From contig DAORDK010000001.1 of assembly GCA_035345935.1 (NCBI GenBank), positions 24,111 through 88,110 on the forward strand: DNA of 64,000 nucleotides, in the 5' to 3' direction. The notes beneath the pieces were generated by a model. It was given only the letters and a program-made list of their open reading frames with translations, had not been told where the DNA came from and did no database searches. Both the position numbers and the translations under genes were made by a program. Numbering within the stretch: position 1 is the first letter of the stretch; each line of letters starts with the position of its first letter. Origin of the DNA: SSSZ01 sp035345935. GTDB taxonomy: Bacteria > Pseudomonadota > Gammaproteobacteria > Burkholderiales > Rhodocyclaceae. This document shows positions 27,225-39,004 of this stretch, piece after piece.

Positions 27225-27667
27225 TGAAGCGCTTCCGCCTCCTGCTCGCCCTGCTTCTTTTCCCTTGCTGGGCGGCCTTGTCCGACCCCGCACGGGCCGA
27301 CGTATTCGTCGTCGTCCATCGCGACAGTCCCTTGCGTGAACTGACTCCATCCCAGGTTTCCGATCTCTACCTCGGCCGTTCCCGCAGCCTGCCGGGCAGC
27401 GAGGCGATCTTGGTCATCGAACGCGGTCAGGACAGCAGTTTGCGCGCGAGCTTTTTCCGTCTGCTCAACGGCATGTCGCTCAAGCAGATCAACGCCTACT
27501 GGGCTCGGCTGCAATTCAGCGGCCAGGTGCTACCGCCGCCGAACTTCGGCGATTCTAAGCTTCTGCTTGCCGCGATCCGCTCGAATCGTCTGGCCATCGG
27601 TTACATCGATGCATCCGAAGCCGACGACAGCGTGAGTGTCGTGCTGCGATTGCGGGATACCCAATGA
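27224..27667 (+). CDS. Small PstS-like periplasmic binding protein
   Basis: A 147-residue protein with a signal peptide (MKRFRLLLALLLFPCWAALS…ARA). The mature part matches one lobe of phosphate-binding PstS-like proteins (LTPSQVSDLYLGRSRSLPG, RASFFRLLNGMSLKQINAYW, AIGYID). It is half the size of a transport PstS and has no permease partner. It is sandwiched between a porin and a membrane diguanylate cyclase, so a sensory role is likely: ligand enters through the porin, is bound here, and the cyclase responds. The ligand may be phosphate or another oxyanion; this is inference. Confidence 0.8.
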   Translation: MKRFRLLLALLLFPCWAALSDPARADVFVVVHRDSPLRELTPSQVSDLYLGRSRSLPGSEAILVIERGQDSSLRASFFRLLNGMSLKQINAYWARLQFSGQVLPPPNFGDSKLLLAAIRSNRLAIGYIDASEADDSVSVVLRLRDTQ

Positions 27668-27680
27668 ACGCATTCCCGCC

Positions 27681-28865
27681 ATGAAACTGCCCGGACGCAG
27701 CAGTCTCGAGCGTAAGCTCGGCCTTCGCGTCGGCGCCGGCCTTGCCGCCTTTGCGGTTGTCGCCGTTCTGTTGACCGCGGCTTTCGCCTATCGCTACCAG
27801 TTGCAGGCAAGCCGCGCGCTGCAGAGACAATTGATCTCCGTCGTCAGCACTCAGGCCGAAGTGGCTGTGTTTGCCGAAAATGCCATCATCGCCAACGGAG
27901 TGATCGATGGCCTCCTCGCCAATCCCCTGCTGCTCGCGGTGCGTATCCGGTCGAACCAGGGTTTCGTAGCCAGCGGCGGCCAGATCGCCACGTTCGCAGA
28001 CGCCAATGCCTTTACCAGCTACGCCTTGCACGCGCCTAGCAATCCCACCGTCACCATCGGCCAGATCGACGTGGTCATGAATTCCGAGCAGGTCACGGCC
28101 GCAGCGCTGACGTCAACCCAGATCCTGCTCGCCACCATCACCTTGCAGGTCATCCTGGCAGCCGTACTGATCGTCTGGGTATCTCGGCGCGTCATCATCC
28201 GCCCCATTGTCGAACTGGCCTCCCACCTGGCCGAGATCGAGCCCGGCAGCGGCGTTCGCGTCGCGGTCTCCGACAAGCACGAGGACGACGAAATCGGGCA
28301 ACTCTCCCGCAGCGCCAACGCGCTCATCGATGCCCATGAATACGCCCTTGCCGAATTGCGCGCCTTGGCTACCATCGACAGTCTGACCGGCACCTCCAAC
28401 CGACGCGAATTCATCCGCCGCATGGAGGACGAACTGGTGCGCATCCAGCGCCTGGAATCAGCCCGCGCCACGATTCTCATGCTTGACATTGATCACTTCA
28501 AGAATATCAACGACACCCACGGCCACGCGGCGGGCGACGCCGCCCTCATGCAACTGGGCACGATCCTGAGGAGCAACGCGCGGCGTATCGATACCGTAGG
28601 CCGCATCGGCGGCGAGGAATTCGCCATCCTCCTGGTCAGCACCGATGTCAGCCAAGGAGCACACTTTGCCGAGCGTCTGCGCACGATAGTGGCCGAGACG
28701 CCGGTGGCTTATGAGGGACGGCTTATCCAGATGACCATGAGCATCGGGATAACCGAGCTAGCTCAGTCAGACGGCGACTCAACGGTCGCCCTCGCACGCG
28801 CTGACAAGGCGCTCTACCTCGCGAAAGACCAGGGGCGCAACCGCGTCGTGGCCACGCCGATCTAA
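27681..28865 (+). CDS. Membrane-bound diguanylate cyclase (GGDEF)
   Basis: A 394-residue protein: transmembrane segment at about 15-37, periplasmic sensor region with a CHASE8-like look (about 40-150), second segment at about 155-175, HAMP (to about 230) and a GGDEF domain with the active signature GGEEF at 310-314. The inhibitory I-site RxxD (RRID, 301-304) lies five residues before it, so product inhibition is expected. No EAL domain is present. ATG 27681 follows the PstS-like gene by 13 bases. It makes c-di-GMP, probably in response to the periplasmic partner. Confidence 0.92.
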   Translation: MKLPGRSSLERKLGLRVGAGLAAFAVVAVLLTAAFAYRYQLQASRALQRQLISVVSTQAEVAVFAENAIIANGVIDGLLANPLLLAVRIRSNQGFVASGGQIATFADANAFTSYALHAPSNPTVTIGQIDVVMNSEQVTAAALTSTQILLATITLQVILAAVLIVWVSRRVIIRPIVELASHLAEIEPGSGVRVAVSDKHEDDEIGQLSRSANALIDAHEYALAELRALATIDSLTGTSNRREFIRRMEDELVRIQRLESARATILMLDIDHFKNINDTHGHAAGDAALMQLGTILRSNARRIDTVGRIGGEEFAILLVSTDVSQGAHFAERLRTIVAETPVAYEGRLIQMTMSIGITELAQSDGDSTVALARADKALYLAKDQGRNRVVATPI

Positions 28866-29256
28866 CCCACCCGCCTACGGACACCCAGCAATACTTTTTT
28901 GGAGAGTCGATACCGACCCGTTGGCTCCCCCGGTTGACGGCGCGCTCCCAAGTACAGGTCGCACGGCTCGCCTTACTTTGAGCCTTGAGTCCGTCAGCCG
29001 GACGCCTCCGGTGTGTACTCGCATGCGCCGAAGAGGAAACCGACGTTCGGCAGATTGAACTCGAAAATGGTGGCTCGCCTGCGCTTCGTCTCTCTCCCGG
29101 GGCAGAATGTCGATCCGTCGGATTGGCCGGGAATGTCGCTCGCGAAGTCGGCTCAAGGTCAGCTCCGGGGCGGATGCCCTCCGCGCGAATCCAACCGACT
29201 CGACCCGAGAGCGATAGTCAAGCCTTGTTCGCCCCGGCGGTATAATCCCCCGCCTC
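28866..29256 (+). other. Non-coding 390-bp stretch, possible dispersed repeat
   Basis: This gap holds no gene I accept. Several overlapping open frames cross it on both strands, but none has a family, a ribosome-binding site or a signal peptide. On the minus strand one frame reads like low-complexity Arg/Ser sequence of the kind often called hypothetical beside dispersed repeats. I suspect a repeated element between about 28900 and 29160, but this cannot be tested from one copy. The mfd promoter is at the right end. Confidence 0.3.
29241..29246 (+). promoter_or_regulatory. Perfect -10 box directly upstream of mfd
   Basis: A perfect TATAAT is followed by ten pyrimidine-rich bases and the mfd ATG at 29257, with no Shine-Dalgarno sequence. 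Transcription should start about four bases before the start codon, giving an almost leaderless mRNA. A good -35 box at normal spacing is not apparent. Confidence 0.5.
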
Positions 29257-32664
<3,408 letters not shown>

Positions 32665-32708
32665 CCGGAGTGCGAATTCCCGCCGGGGCGTGCGGCGATC
32701 CGCTTACC

Positions 32709-34055
32709 TCACGCCAGTCCGACCCGAATCAGGCCGGCAAGCGCGCAAAGCGCGATGACCTTCATGATGTCTTGCTTGAACTTCCACAGGGCGACGAAGG
32801 CGACGAGGGAGACGAGGGCGGCAAATCCGTCGAATCCGCCGGAAAAAGGCGCCGCCTCGCTTGCCCGTGGGAAAATGACGTGCCAACCGAAAAACAGAGC
32901 CAGATTCAGAATCACCCCCACCACGGCGGCGGTGATTCCAGTGAGCGGAGCGGTGAATTTGAGGTCGCCATGGGTGGCCTCCACCAGCGGCCCTCCGGCC
33001 AGAATGAAGACGAAACTGGGCAGGAAGGTGAAGAAGGTCGCCACCGAAGCACCTGCGATTCCGGCCAGCAGCAGGGCATCGGGGCCGAAGATCTGCTTGC
33101 TCCACGCACCGACGAAACCGACGAAGGACACCACCATGATCAAGGGCCCGGGAGTGGTTTCTCCCAGGGCGAGACCATCAATCATCTGGGCGCCGGTCAG
33201 CCATCCGTAGTGTTCCACTCCCCCCTGATAAACGTAGGGCAGCACGGCATAGGCACCGCCGAAGGTGAGCAGCGCGGCCTGGGTGAAAAATTCACCCATG
33301 TCCCGTAGAACCGGCTGGACCAGGAGCGCCATGCCCCCCACCCACAAGCCCAGGGCCACGATCAGCAGCAGGGCCAGGCGGACGCCGCTGAAACGGGTGT
33401 GGGGAATGGGCGGGGTATCATCGTCGATGACCGCGGGACCATAGCTTTTCCCCCCTGATCCGTGACCAGCCCCAACCTGGAAGAGCGCCGGCGCAACTTG
33501 CCCACCGATGAAGCCAAGCAGCCCTGCGCCCAGCACGATCAGCGGAAAGGGCACCGCAAAGGCGAATATGGCCAGGAAGGAAGCGGCCGCCAGCGCCCAC
33601 AGCACCCGGTTCTTCAAAGCGCGGGAGCCGATGCGCCAGGCGGCAAAGACGACGATGGCGACCACCGCCGGCTTGATTCCGTCGAAAACGGCCTTGACCG
33701 GCGTGATTTCGCCAAAGGCCATGTAGACGTAAGAAAGCGCCGCCAGAATGAGCAGGGAAGGGAGGACGAACAAGCTTCCCGCGACGACGCCCCCCCAAGT
33801 GCGGTGGAGCAGCCAACCGATGTAGATGGCAAGCTGCTGCGCCTCCGGTCCCGGCAGGAGCATGCAGTAATTGAGGGCATGCAGAAAACGGTGTTCGGAA
33901 ATCCACCGCCGCTTCTCGACCAGTTCCTGATGCATGACGGCAATCTGGCCGGCGGGGCCGCCGAAGCTGATGAAGCCGAGCTTGAGCCAGTAGGCAAAGG
34001 CTTCCCAAAACGAGGGATGATGAGGGCGTTCCCGGGAAGGGCTTAGGTCATTCAT
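32709..34055 (-). CDS. chrA: ChrA: chromate transporter
   Basis: A 448-residue two-domain CHR-family membrane protein with about 10-12 hydrophobic segments. Each half has the characteristic signature: N-terminal LGFISFGGPAGQIAVMH and LLPGPEAQQLAIYIGW, C-terminal LLTFGGAYAVLPYVYQ and LGETTPGPLIMVVSFVGF. The family exports chromate and may accept sulfate-like anions. No chrB regulator is adjacent. It is monocistronic, convergent with mfd and divergent from modB. Confidence 0.93.
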   Translation of the reverse strand: MNDLSPSRERPHHPSFWEAFAYWLKLGFISFGGPAGQIAVMHQELVEKRRWISEHRFLHALNYCMLLPGPEAQQLAIYIGWLLHRTWGGVVAGSLFVLPSLLILAALSYVYMAFGEITPVKAVFDGIKPAVVAIVVFAAWRIGSRALKNRVLWALAAASFLAIFAFAVPFPLIVLGAGLLGFIGGQVAPALFQVGAGHGSGGKSYGPAVIDDDTPPIPHTRFSGVRLALLLIVALGLWVGGMALLVQPVLRDMGEFFTQAALLTFGGAYAVLPYVYQGGVEHYGWLTGAQMIDGLALGETTPGPLIMVVSFVGFVGAWSKQIFGPDALLLAGIAGASVATFFTFLPSFVFILAGGPLVEATHGDLKFTAPLTGITAAVVGVILNLALFFGWHVIFPRASEAAPFSGGFDGFAALVSLVAFVALWKFKQDIMKVIALCALAGLIRVGLA

Positions 34056-34281
34056 GGACTCTAGTCGGCGGGCAAACCGCCATGTGGCCAGGGGATATTT
34101 GCTGCGGACTCAACCCGCCGCAGACGTCCGGCATGTTACACCGCCAGCGAGTCTCTTCAGAGCCGCAGGGCCGGCGATGCCACCCGTTTTCGCGGCGCAG
34201 CCCTCCGTTTTCATCGCCATGGGTGCCGAGTCTCCTCACCCTGTGTAAACTGCCCACTGTTTCCCCCACCCCGAATCGTCC

Positions 34282-34965
34282 ATGGACAGTGCTCTGGCTC
34301 CCGATTTCGCGGCCATCTGGTTGACCCTCAAGCTCGCCGCGGTGGTGACCGTGCTGCTCCTGGTCGTGGGGACTCCCATCGCCTGGTGGCTGGCGCGCAC
34401 CCGTTCGCCCCTCAAAGCCGCCGTGGGAGCCTTGGTCGCCCTGCCCCTGGTTCTGCCCCCCACGGTCCTCGGTTTCTATCTGTTGGTCGCCATGGGACCC
34501 AACGGACCGGTGGGCGCCCTCACCGAATCGCTGGGATTGGGACTCCTGCCCTTCACCTTCGCAGGTCTGGTGGTGGGATCGGTGATCTACTCGCTGCCCT
34601 TCGTCGTCCAGCCCGTCCAGAACGCTTTCGAGGCCATCGGAACTCGCCCCCTGGAGGCGGCGGCAACGCTGCGCGCCGGCCCCTGGGACAGCTTCTGGTC
34701 GGTGGCCGTCCCCCTTGCCCGGCCCGGGATCGTCACCGGCGCGATTTTGGGTTTCGCCCACACGGTCGGCGAATTCGGCGTCGTCCTGATGATAGGCGGC
34801 AATATTCCGGAGAAGACGCGGGTCGTTTCGGTCCAGATTTACGACCACGTCGAAGCCCTCGAATACGTCCATGCCCACTGGCTTGCCGGAGGCATGGTGG
34901 TCTTCAGCTTCCTGGTCCTGCTGGCGCTCTATACCCTCAATCCCCAGCGGAGCCTGCGCAATTGA
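34282..34965 (+). CDS. modB: ModB: molybdate ABC transporter permease
   Basis: The 227-residue inner-membrane permease has about five segments and a typical ABC EAA loop (EAIGTRPLEAAATLRAGP) for contact with the ATPase. Family-specific LPLVLPPTVLGFYLLV and FAHTVGEFGVVLMIGG are present. It imports molybdate with ModC and a binding protein ModA. ModA is missing from its usual upstream place, where there is only a 226-base gap and then chrA on the other strand. The modC start overlaps its stop. Confidence 0.93.
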   Translation: MDSALAPDFAAIWLTLKLAAVVTVLLLVVGTPIAWWLARTRSPLKAAVGALVALPLVLPPTVLGFYLLVAMGPNGPVGALTESLGLGLLPFTFAGLVVGSVIYSLPFVVQPVQNAFEAIGTRPLEAAATLRAGPWDSFWSVAVPLARPGIVTGAILGFAHTVGEFGVVLMIGGNIPEKTRVVSVQIYDHVEALEYVHAHWLAGGMVVFSFLVLLALYTLNPQRSLRN

Positions 34966-36041
34966 GCGCAGGCATTCGCGCCCGCTTTCGCCTTGATCGG
35001 GGAGGATTTGCCCTCGACGTGGATCTGGAATTGCCGGGAAAAGGCATCAGTGCCCTCTTCGGCCCTTCGGGCTGCGGAAAAACCACGTTTCTGAGAGCCC
35101 TGGCGGGCCTCGAGCATCCGGCCGGCGGCTACATCGCGGTCGGGGACGAAATCTGGCAGGACGACGCCCGCGGCATCTTCGTCCCTACCCATCGCCGTTC
35201 CCTGGGCTACGTCTTTCAGGAAGCGAGCCTGTTCGAACATCTAACCGTGAAGGCGAATGTCGAATTCGGGCTGCGCCGCATCCCGGCCGCAAGCCGGCTC
35301 TTCAAGACCGACGCGGTTGCGGATCTGCTGGGTATCGCCGGACTTCTCGACCGGCGACCGGCGGGTCTTTCCGGGGGCGAGCGCCAGCGGGTGGCGATCG
35401 CTCGGGCACTCCTCAGCGCCCCCCGTCTGCTGCTCATGGACGAACCCCTCGCCGCCCTGGACCTCAAGCGCAAGCGGGAAATCCTGCCCTATCTGCAACG
35501 ACTGCACGCGGAACTGTCGATTCCGGTCGTTTACGTCAGCCACGCTCCCGGGGAAGTTGCGCGCCTCGCCGATCACCTGGTTCTCCTCGATGGCGGCCGG
35601 GTCGCCGCCAGCGGCCCCCTGGGCGAAACCCTGGCGCGGATCGACCTGCCGGCGACGTTTTCCGACAATGCCGGCGTCGTCCTCGATACCGTGCTCGCCA
35701 GCCATGAACCGGATCATCTCTCCCGTCTCGAGTTCCCTGGCGGCTGGATGCTCGTGGGTCAACGGCCCGAAGCCGCCGGATCCCGGCTGCGCTGCCGCAT
35801 CTACGCCCGGGATGTGAGTCTCGCCCTGGAACGCCCCCTAGGGACCAGCATCACCAATCTGCTGCCCGCCACCGTCGCTGCCGTCGCTCCTACCCACCAG
35901 CCGGGCCACGTGCTGGTTCAGTTGCAGGTCGGCGAGTCCCGCCTGCTCGCGCGCATCTCCGAACGTTCACGTCGGGAACTGGCGGTAGAACCCGGGTTGC
36001 GCCTGTGGGCCCAGATCAAGGCTGTCGCTCCATTGGCATGA
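34962..36041 (+). CDS. modC: ModC: molybdate ABC transporter ATP-binding protein
   Basis: A 359-residue ATPase: Walker A FGPSGCGKTT, signature LSGGERQRVAIARAL, Walker B LLLMDEPLAALD, switch His in VYVSHAPGEV, and a C-terminal TOBE/mop-type domain (about 290-355, GTSITNLLPATV). The start is TTG 34962, giving a TTGA overlap with the modB stop, with GGAG nine bases upstream; no ATG lies near the first beta-strand. The 3' end overlaps the convergent sirtuin gene by 26 bases. Confidence 0.93.
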   Translation: MSAGIRARFRLDRGGFALDVDLELPGKGISALFGPSGCGKTTFLRALAGLEHPAGGYIAVGDEIWQDDARGIFVPTHRRSLGYVFQEASLFEHLTVKANVEFGLRRIPAASRLFKTDAVADLLGIAGLLDRRPAGLSGGERQRVAIARALLSAPRLLLMDEPLAALDLKRKREILPYLQRLHAELSIPVVYVSHAPGEVARLADHLVLLDGGRVAASGPLGETLARIDLPATFSDNAGVVLDTVLASHEPDHLSRLEFPGGWMLVGQRPEAAGSRLRCRIYARDVSLALERPLGTSITNLLPATVAAVAPTHQPGHVLVQLQVGESRLLARISERSRRELAVEPGLRLWAQIKAVAPLA

Positions 36042-36957
36042 AGCCTAGCAGGCCGCAGAGTTCCTCGAGGGCCGCTACGCAATCGCCACTGATCTTGAGC
36101 GCCAGCAGCGGATCGGCCCGGGTCGCGCCGCGATTGATCGCAATCACCGGCTTGCCCTGGGCTTGGGCGCGCTCGACGAGGCGATAGCCCGAGTACACCA
36201 TGAGCGACGAGCCGACCACGATCAGCGAAGCGGCCGTGTCAACGGCGGTGGCGGCTGCGAGCGACCTTTCCCGGGGAACGCTGTCGCCGAAAAAGACTAC
36301 GTCCGGTTTGAGGATGCCGCCACAGTCCGGACATGGCGGAACGGCTAGATCGGCGCCCAGGCTGTCCTCGATAGCCGCATCGCCGTCTGGCCTCGCGGAA
36401 GAGGCGGCGGCAGCATGCTCCCGCAGGTCCGGATTGGCGACTTCGATCCATGCCTGCACTTCGTGGCGGGGAAAGCGGGCTGCGCAGGCGAGACAAATCA
36501 CGTCGCGGACGGCACCATGAAGCTCGACAACGCAGCGGCTCCCCGCCTTCCCGTGCAGACCGTCGACATTCTGCGTCACCAGTCCGCTCATGCAACCGGC
36601 TGCCTCCAGGGTGGCAAGCGCCCGATGCCCCCCGTTGGGCAGGGCCTCGTCCATGCGCGGCCAGCCGAAATAGCTCCGCGTCCAATAGCGCCTGCGGGTC
36701 GCCTCGACAGTCAGAAATTCGTTCTGCAGGATCGGCTTTCTATGCTGCCACGCACCGCTCTCGTCGCGGTAAGCAGCCAACCCGCTGGCAGTACTGAGAC
36801 CCGCCCCGGTGAGCACTGCCGCAGGACCGGGAACGAAACAGGCCGCCAGGGCTTCCAGATCGGCATCGGGAGTCAAGGGATTCTCCAACCAAGCAGGGGG
36901 TCCGATCGCCGGTTCCGGCAATGATTCAACGGCGCTTCCCTGCCAGGGGACCCTCAA
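36016..36957 (-). CDS. Sir2-family NAD-dependent protein deacylase
   Basis: The 313-residue sirtuin has the NAD-binding VLTGAGLSTASGLAAYRD, the TQNVDGLH motif, the catalytic His147 in VELHGAV and four zinc cysteines (CLAC, CPDCGG). The sequence belongs to the larger bacterial sirtuins. I choose TTG 36957 as start because it overlaps the upstream stop by 4 bases (TTGA) and there is no ATG before the Rossmann fold. It lies last in a three-gene unit after a small cytosolic protein and an exported HExxH protein. Substrates unknown. Confidence 0.88.
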   Translation of the reverse strand: MRVPWQGSAVESLPEPAIGPPAWLENPLTPDADLEALAACFVPGPAAVLTGAGLSTASGLAAYRDESGAWQHRKPILQNEFLTVEATRRRYWTRSYFGWPRMDEALPNGGHRALATLEAAGCMSGLVTQNVDGLHGKAGSRCVVELHGAVRDVICLACAARFPRHEVQAWIEVANPDLREHAAAASSARPDGDAAIEDSLGADLAVPPCPDCGGILKPDVVFFGDSVPRERSLAAATAVDTAASLIVVGSSLMVYSGYRLVERAQAQGKPVIAINRGATRADPLLALKISGDCVAALEELCGLLGFMPMERQP

Positions 36958-37658
36958 TTGCCCCCGCGAGGTCGCGTCGCTGCCAGAATGCGTGCAATTT
37001 CCCCGCCGCAACTGGCGGCCACCCGATCGTATTCCTCCCGGGTGTCGATTTCCCGTTGCGAAGCTTCGACACTCTCCAGCTGGCGTTTGAGGAAGGGCAG
37101 CCAGCGTTCGTCGAGTTCCTGCTGCAGCCGCGGCAGGGTCGTTCCGACCGGACCGCGCAGGGGATCGGCGTCGGCAAAGCGCCCGCGGAGTACCTCCTCG
37201 ATCTGGGGACGAACGTCGCGGGCGTGGCGGCGATACGTGTCTGCATGGCGCATCTCATGGTCATGGATTGCCGTGAAGCCACAACTTCCCTTGGGAAATT
37301 CGCGACCGACATAGACCGTGATCGGCTGAAATCCGTACGCCACTGCAATCTGGACGCTTGAGCACTCCCATCGTCCGGCCGGGTCCTTCAGGATGCTGGT
37401 CGCCAGCTTCGCGCGGGCCTGGGCCAAGCCGGTGGTCAATCCAAGGACTGCCAGACCGGGGTCGGCATAGCGATGACTCATGCCCTTCAGCGCCGCGTAG
37501 CTTCGCCGGTAGTCCGTCGCGACCTCCGACTCCATCAGTTGGACGGAGATCGTGCTTCGCGGGAGCGCGGAACACGGGTCCGCGGCAACTGCCAATGGAT
37601 TGAACGACGAGAGCGAGCAGAGCAGTGCTCCGGCCGCGATCTGCCGGGCAAACTTCAG
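36954..37658 (-). CDS. Exported protein with an HExxH zinc-protease-like motif
   Basis: Read from CTG 37658 the protein has 234 residues and starts MKFARQIAAGALLCSLSSFN, a good signal peptide with cleavage near AVAA-D. Read from TTG 37595 (213 residues) the signal is lost. The CTG overlaps the upstream stop by 4 bases (CTGA), like other junctions here, so I prefer it. The only recognisable motif is HDHEMRH (132-138), containing HExxH; a more C-terminal Glu could be a third ligand. Cysteines at several sites suggest disulfides. Function unknown; a periplasmic metalloprotease or metal-binding protein is possible. It overlaps the sirtuin start. Confidence 0.7.
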   Translation of the reverse strand: MKFARQIAAGALLCSLSSFNPLAVAADPCSALPRSTISVQLMESEVATDYRRSYAALKGMSHRYADPGLAVLGLTTGLAQARAKLATSILKDPAGRWECSSVQIAVAYGFQPITVYVGREFPKGSCGFTAIHDHEMRHADTYRRHARDVRPQIEEVLRGRFADADPLRGPVGTTLPRLQQELDERWLPFLKRQLESVEASQREIDTREEYDRVAASCGGEIARILAATRPRGGN

Positions 37659-37906
37659 GCGGCCACCGAGAGGCCGCGGGGTTCTCTCTCAAGGCGATTG
37701 ATTTCGGCCCGCAGAGCAGCCTGCTTTCCCGCCGTGATCATGCAGGTGCCGTTGCGCCATTCGAAATGGACGCGATGGGCACGGACTCCCGCCCGGTAGA
37801 GGGCGAGCGCAACCGACTTGATTTCGGACTGCTCAAGGCGGCGTCCGTCGTTGAGTTCGGCAACGAATTCGTCTTTGAACAGGATTACGTTAGCGCTGAT
37901 CGTCAT
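37655..37906 (-). CDS. Small cytosolic protein of unknown function
   Basis: An 83-residue protein starting MTISANVILFKDEF, with a strong AAGGAG seven bases before ATG 37906. It is predicted to be mixed alpha/beta with a basic C-terminal helix (GKQAALRAEINRLEREPRG) and has no signal or membrane segment. I do not recognise the family. It heads the unit with the HExxH protein and the sirtuin, and is divergent from the NorE-like gene. Confidence 0.7.
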   Translation of the reverse strand: MTISANVILFKDEFVAELNDGRRLEQSEIKSVALALYRAGVRAHRVHFEWRNGTCMITAGKQAALRAEINRLEREPRGLSVAA

Positions 37907-37958
37907 GGCGTCTCCTTCTAGGTTTGAGGAAAGCATAAAACGCGTTTCGCATCCTGCC

Positions 37959-37974
37959 TGTGACAGATTACACA
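37959..37974 (+). promoter_or_regulatory. Candidate CRP/FNR-family binding site
   Basis: TGTGACAGATTACACA differs at one position from the symmetric TGTGA-N6-TCACA consensus of CRP-like regulators. It lies in the divergent gap between the sirtuin unit and the NorE-like gene, 100 bases before the latter. A canonical FNR box (TTGAT-N4-ATCAA) is not present. Confidence 0.3.
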
Positions 37975-38073
37975 CTTATGACCATGTGGGTTATAGGGTA
38001 TTGATTTTCCTGAAGTTGGATCAAAGCGCCAAAACGGTGTACCCGGCATGCTGGGGCAAAAATCCTTGTCGCC

Positions 38074-38658
38074 ATGCCTGCCCACAACCCACCCCTCCCC
38101 GTCATGCCTGGATTTCCTGGCAACAAGGGAATCTGGGCGGGGATTACCTGTGAATTCGTCGAATTCACGGTCATGTTCGCCATCTATTTCATCGCCCGCG
38201 CCCATTTCCCTGAAGCGTTCCAGCAGGGGGCCGAGCGCCTCTCGCGCGTCGCCGGAACGGTCATTACCCTCATCATGGTGACCAGCAGCTTCCTGGTCGC
38301 GGCCTCGGTCAACGCCCTGCGCAATCAACGCAGAAGCCAGGCCGTCCTGGCCCTGAGCACTGCCCTCGTCGTCGCCCTCGGCTATCCCGTCGCCAAGGCC
38401 CTCGAATTCAGTTGGAACCTCGCGCACGGCATTGACGGCGGCGCGGGAATTTTCTTCACGGTCTACTACTACCTGACCTTTAACCATCTGGTCCATGCCT
38501 CGTGGGGAATCCTTGGCATGATCTGGGTCCTGATCCGCCTCGCGAAGGGCGCCTACAGCGCCGAAGAGCATGCCGGACTGGAGGCCCTGGGAAGCTACTG
38601 GCACGCCACAGACCTCGTCTGGCTGGTGATTTTTCCGCTGTTCTACGTGATCAATTGA
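38074..38658 (+). CDS. norE: Cytochrome c oxidase subunit III-like protein (NorE type)
   Basis: A 194-residue membrane protein with five hydrophobic segments and subunit III motifs (GITCEFVEFTVMFAIYF, FFTVYYYLTFNHLVHASWG, SYWHATDLVWLVIFPLFYV). This short five-helix type is usually NorE, an accessory of the cytochrome-c-dependent nitric oxide reductase NorCB. No norCB or catalytic oxidase subunit lies in the window. It is followed after five bases by a NorF-like gene. An alternative ATG at 38104 is possible; neither start has a strong ribosome-binding site. Confidence 0.8.
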   Translation: MPAHNPPLPVMPGFPGNKGIWAGITCEFVEFTVMFAIYFIARAHFPEAFQQGAERLSRVAGTVITLIMVTSSFLVAASVNALRNQRRSQAVLALSTALVVALGYPVAKALEFSWNLAHGIDGGAGIFFTVYYYLTFNHLVHASWGILGMIWVLIRLAKGAYSAEEHAGLEALGSYWHATDLVWLVIFPLFYVIN

Positions 38659-38663
38659 TCCCC

Positions 38664-38957
38664 ATGGGCCCCCGGGAACACTACTCCGAACTCCTGGTCA
38701 CTTGGCTCGTCCTGGTGGGCCTCACCCTGGCCAGCCTGGGTCTGGGGCAGTGGTTTCACGGAGCGTCCTGGCTACCTGTGTTGGTCGCCGCGCTGGTCTG
38801 GATCAAGAGTTTCCTCGTAGCGCGCCGATTCATCGAAGCCAACCTTGCCCATCCCTACGTTGCTCGGCTGGTGGCGATCTTCATCGTCATCGCTCCCGCA
38901 GCGCTGGTGCTCACAGCCTTCTTCGGCCCCACGATCGCCCGCTGGGCAAGCCTGTGA
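38664..38957 (+). CDS. norF: Cytochrome c oxidase subunit IV-like protein (NorF type)
   Basis: A 97-residue protein with three predicted membrane helices and the prokaryotic subunit IV look (VLVAALVWIKSFLVARRFIE). NorF accompanies NorE in nitric oxide reduction or assembly. It lies five bases behind the NorE-like gene and converges on phaB. The assignment rests on size, topology and neighbour. Confidence 0.7.
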   Translation: MGPREHYSELLVTWLVLVGLTLASLGLGQWFHGASWLPVLVAALVWIKSFLVARRFIEANLAHPYVARLVAIFIVIAPAALVLTAFFGPTIARWASL

Positions 38958-39004
38958 TTCCCGCAGCTCCTGCGCCCCGGGGGCAACTCTGGGGACTGTG
39001 GCTA

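Noticed and set aside
38006..38035. FNR box upstream of the NorE-like gene
   Set aside because: TTGAT and ATCAA both occur, but spacing and half-site partners do not fit the TTGAT-N4-ATCAA consensus.
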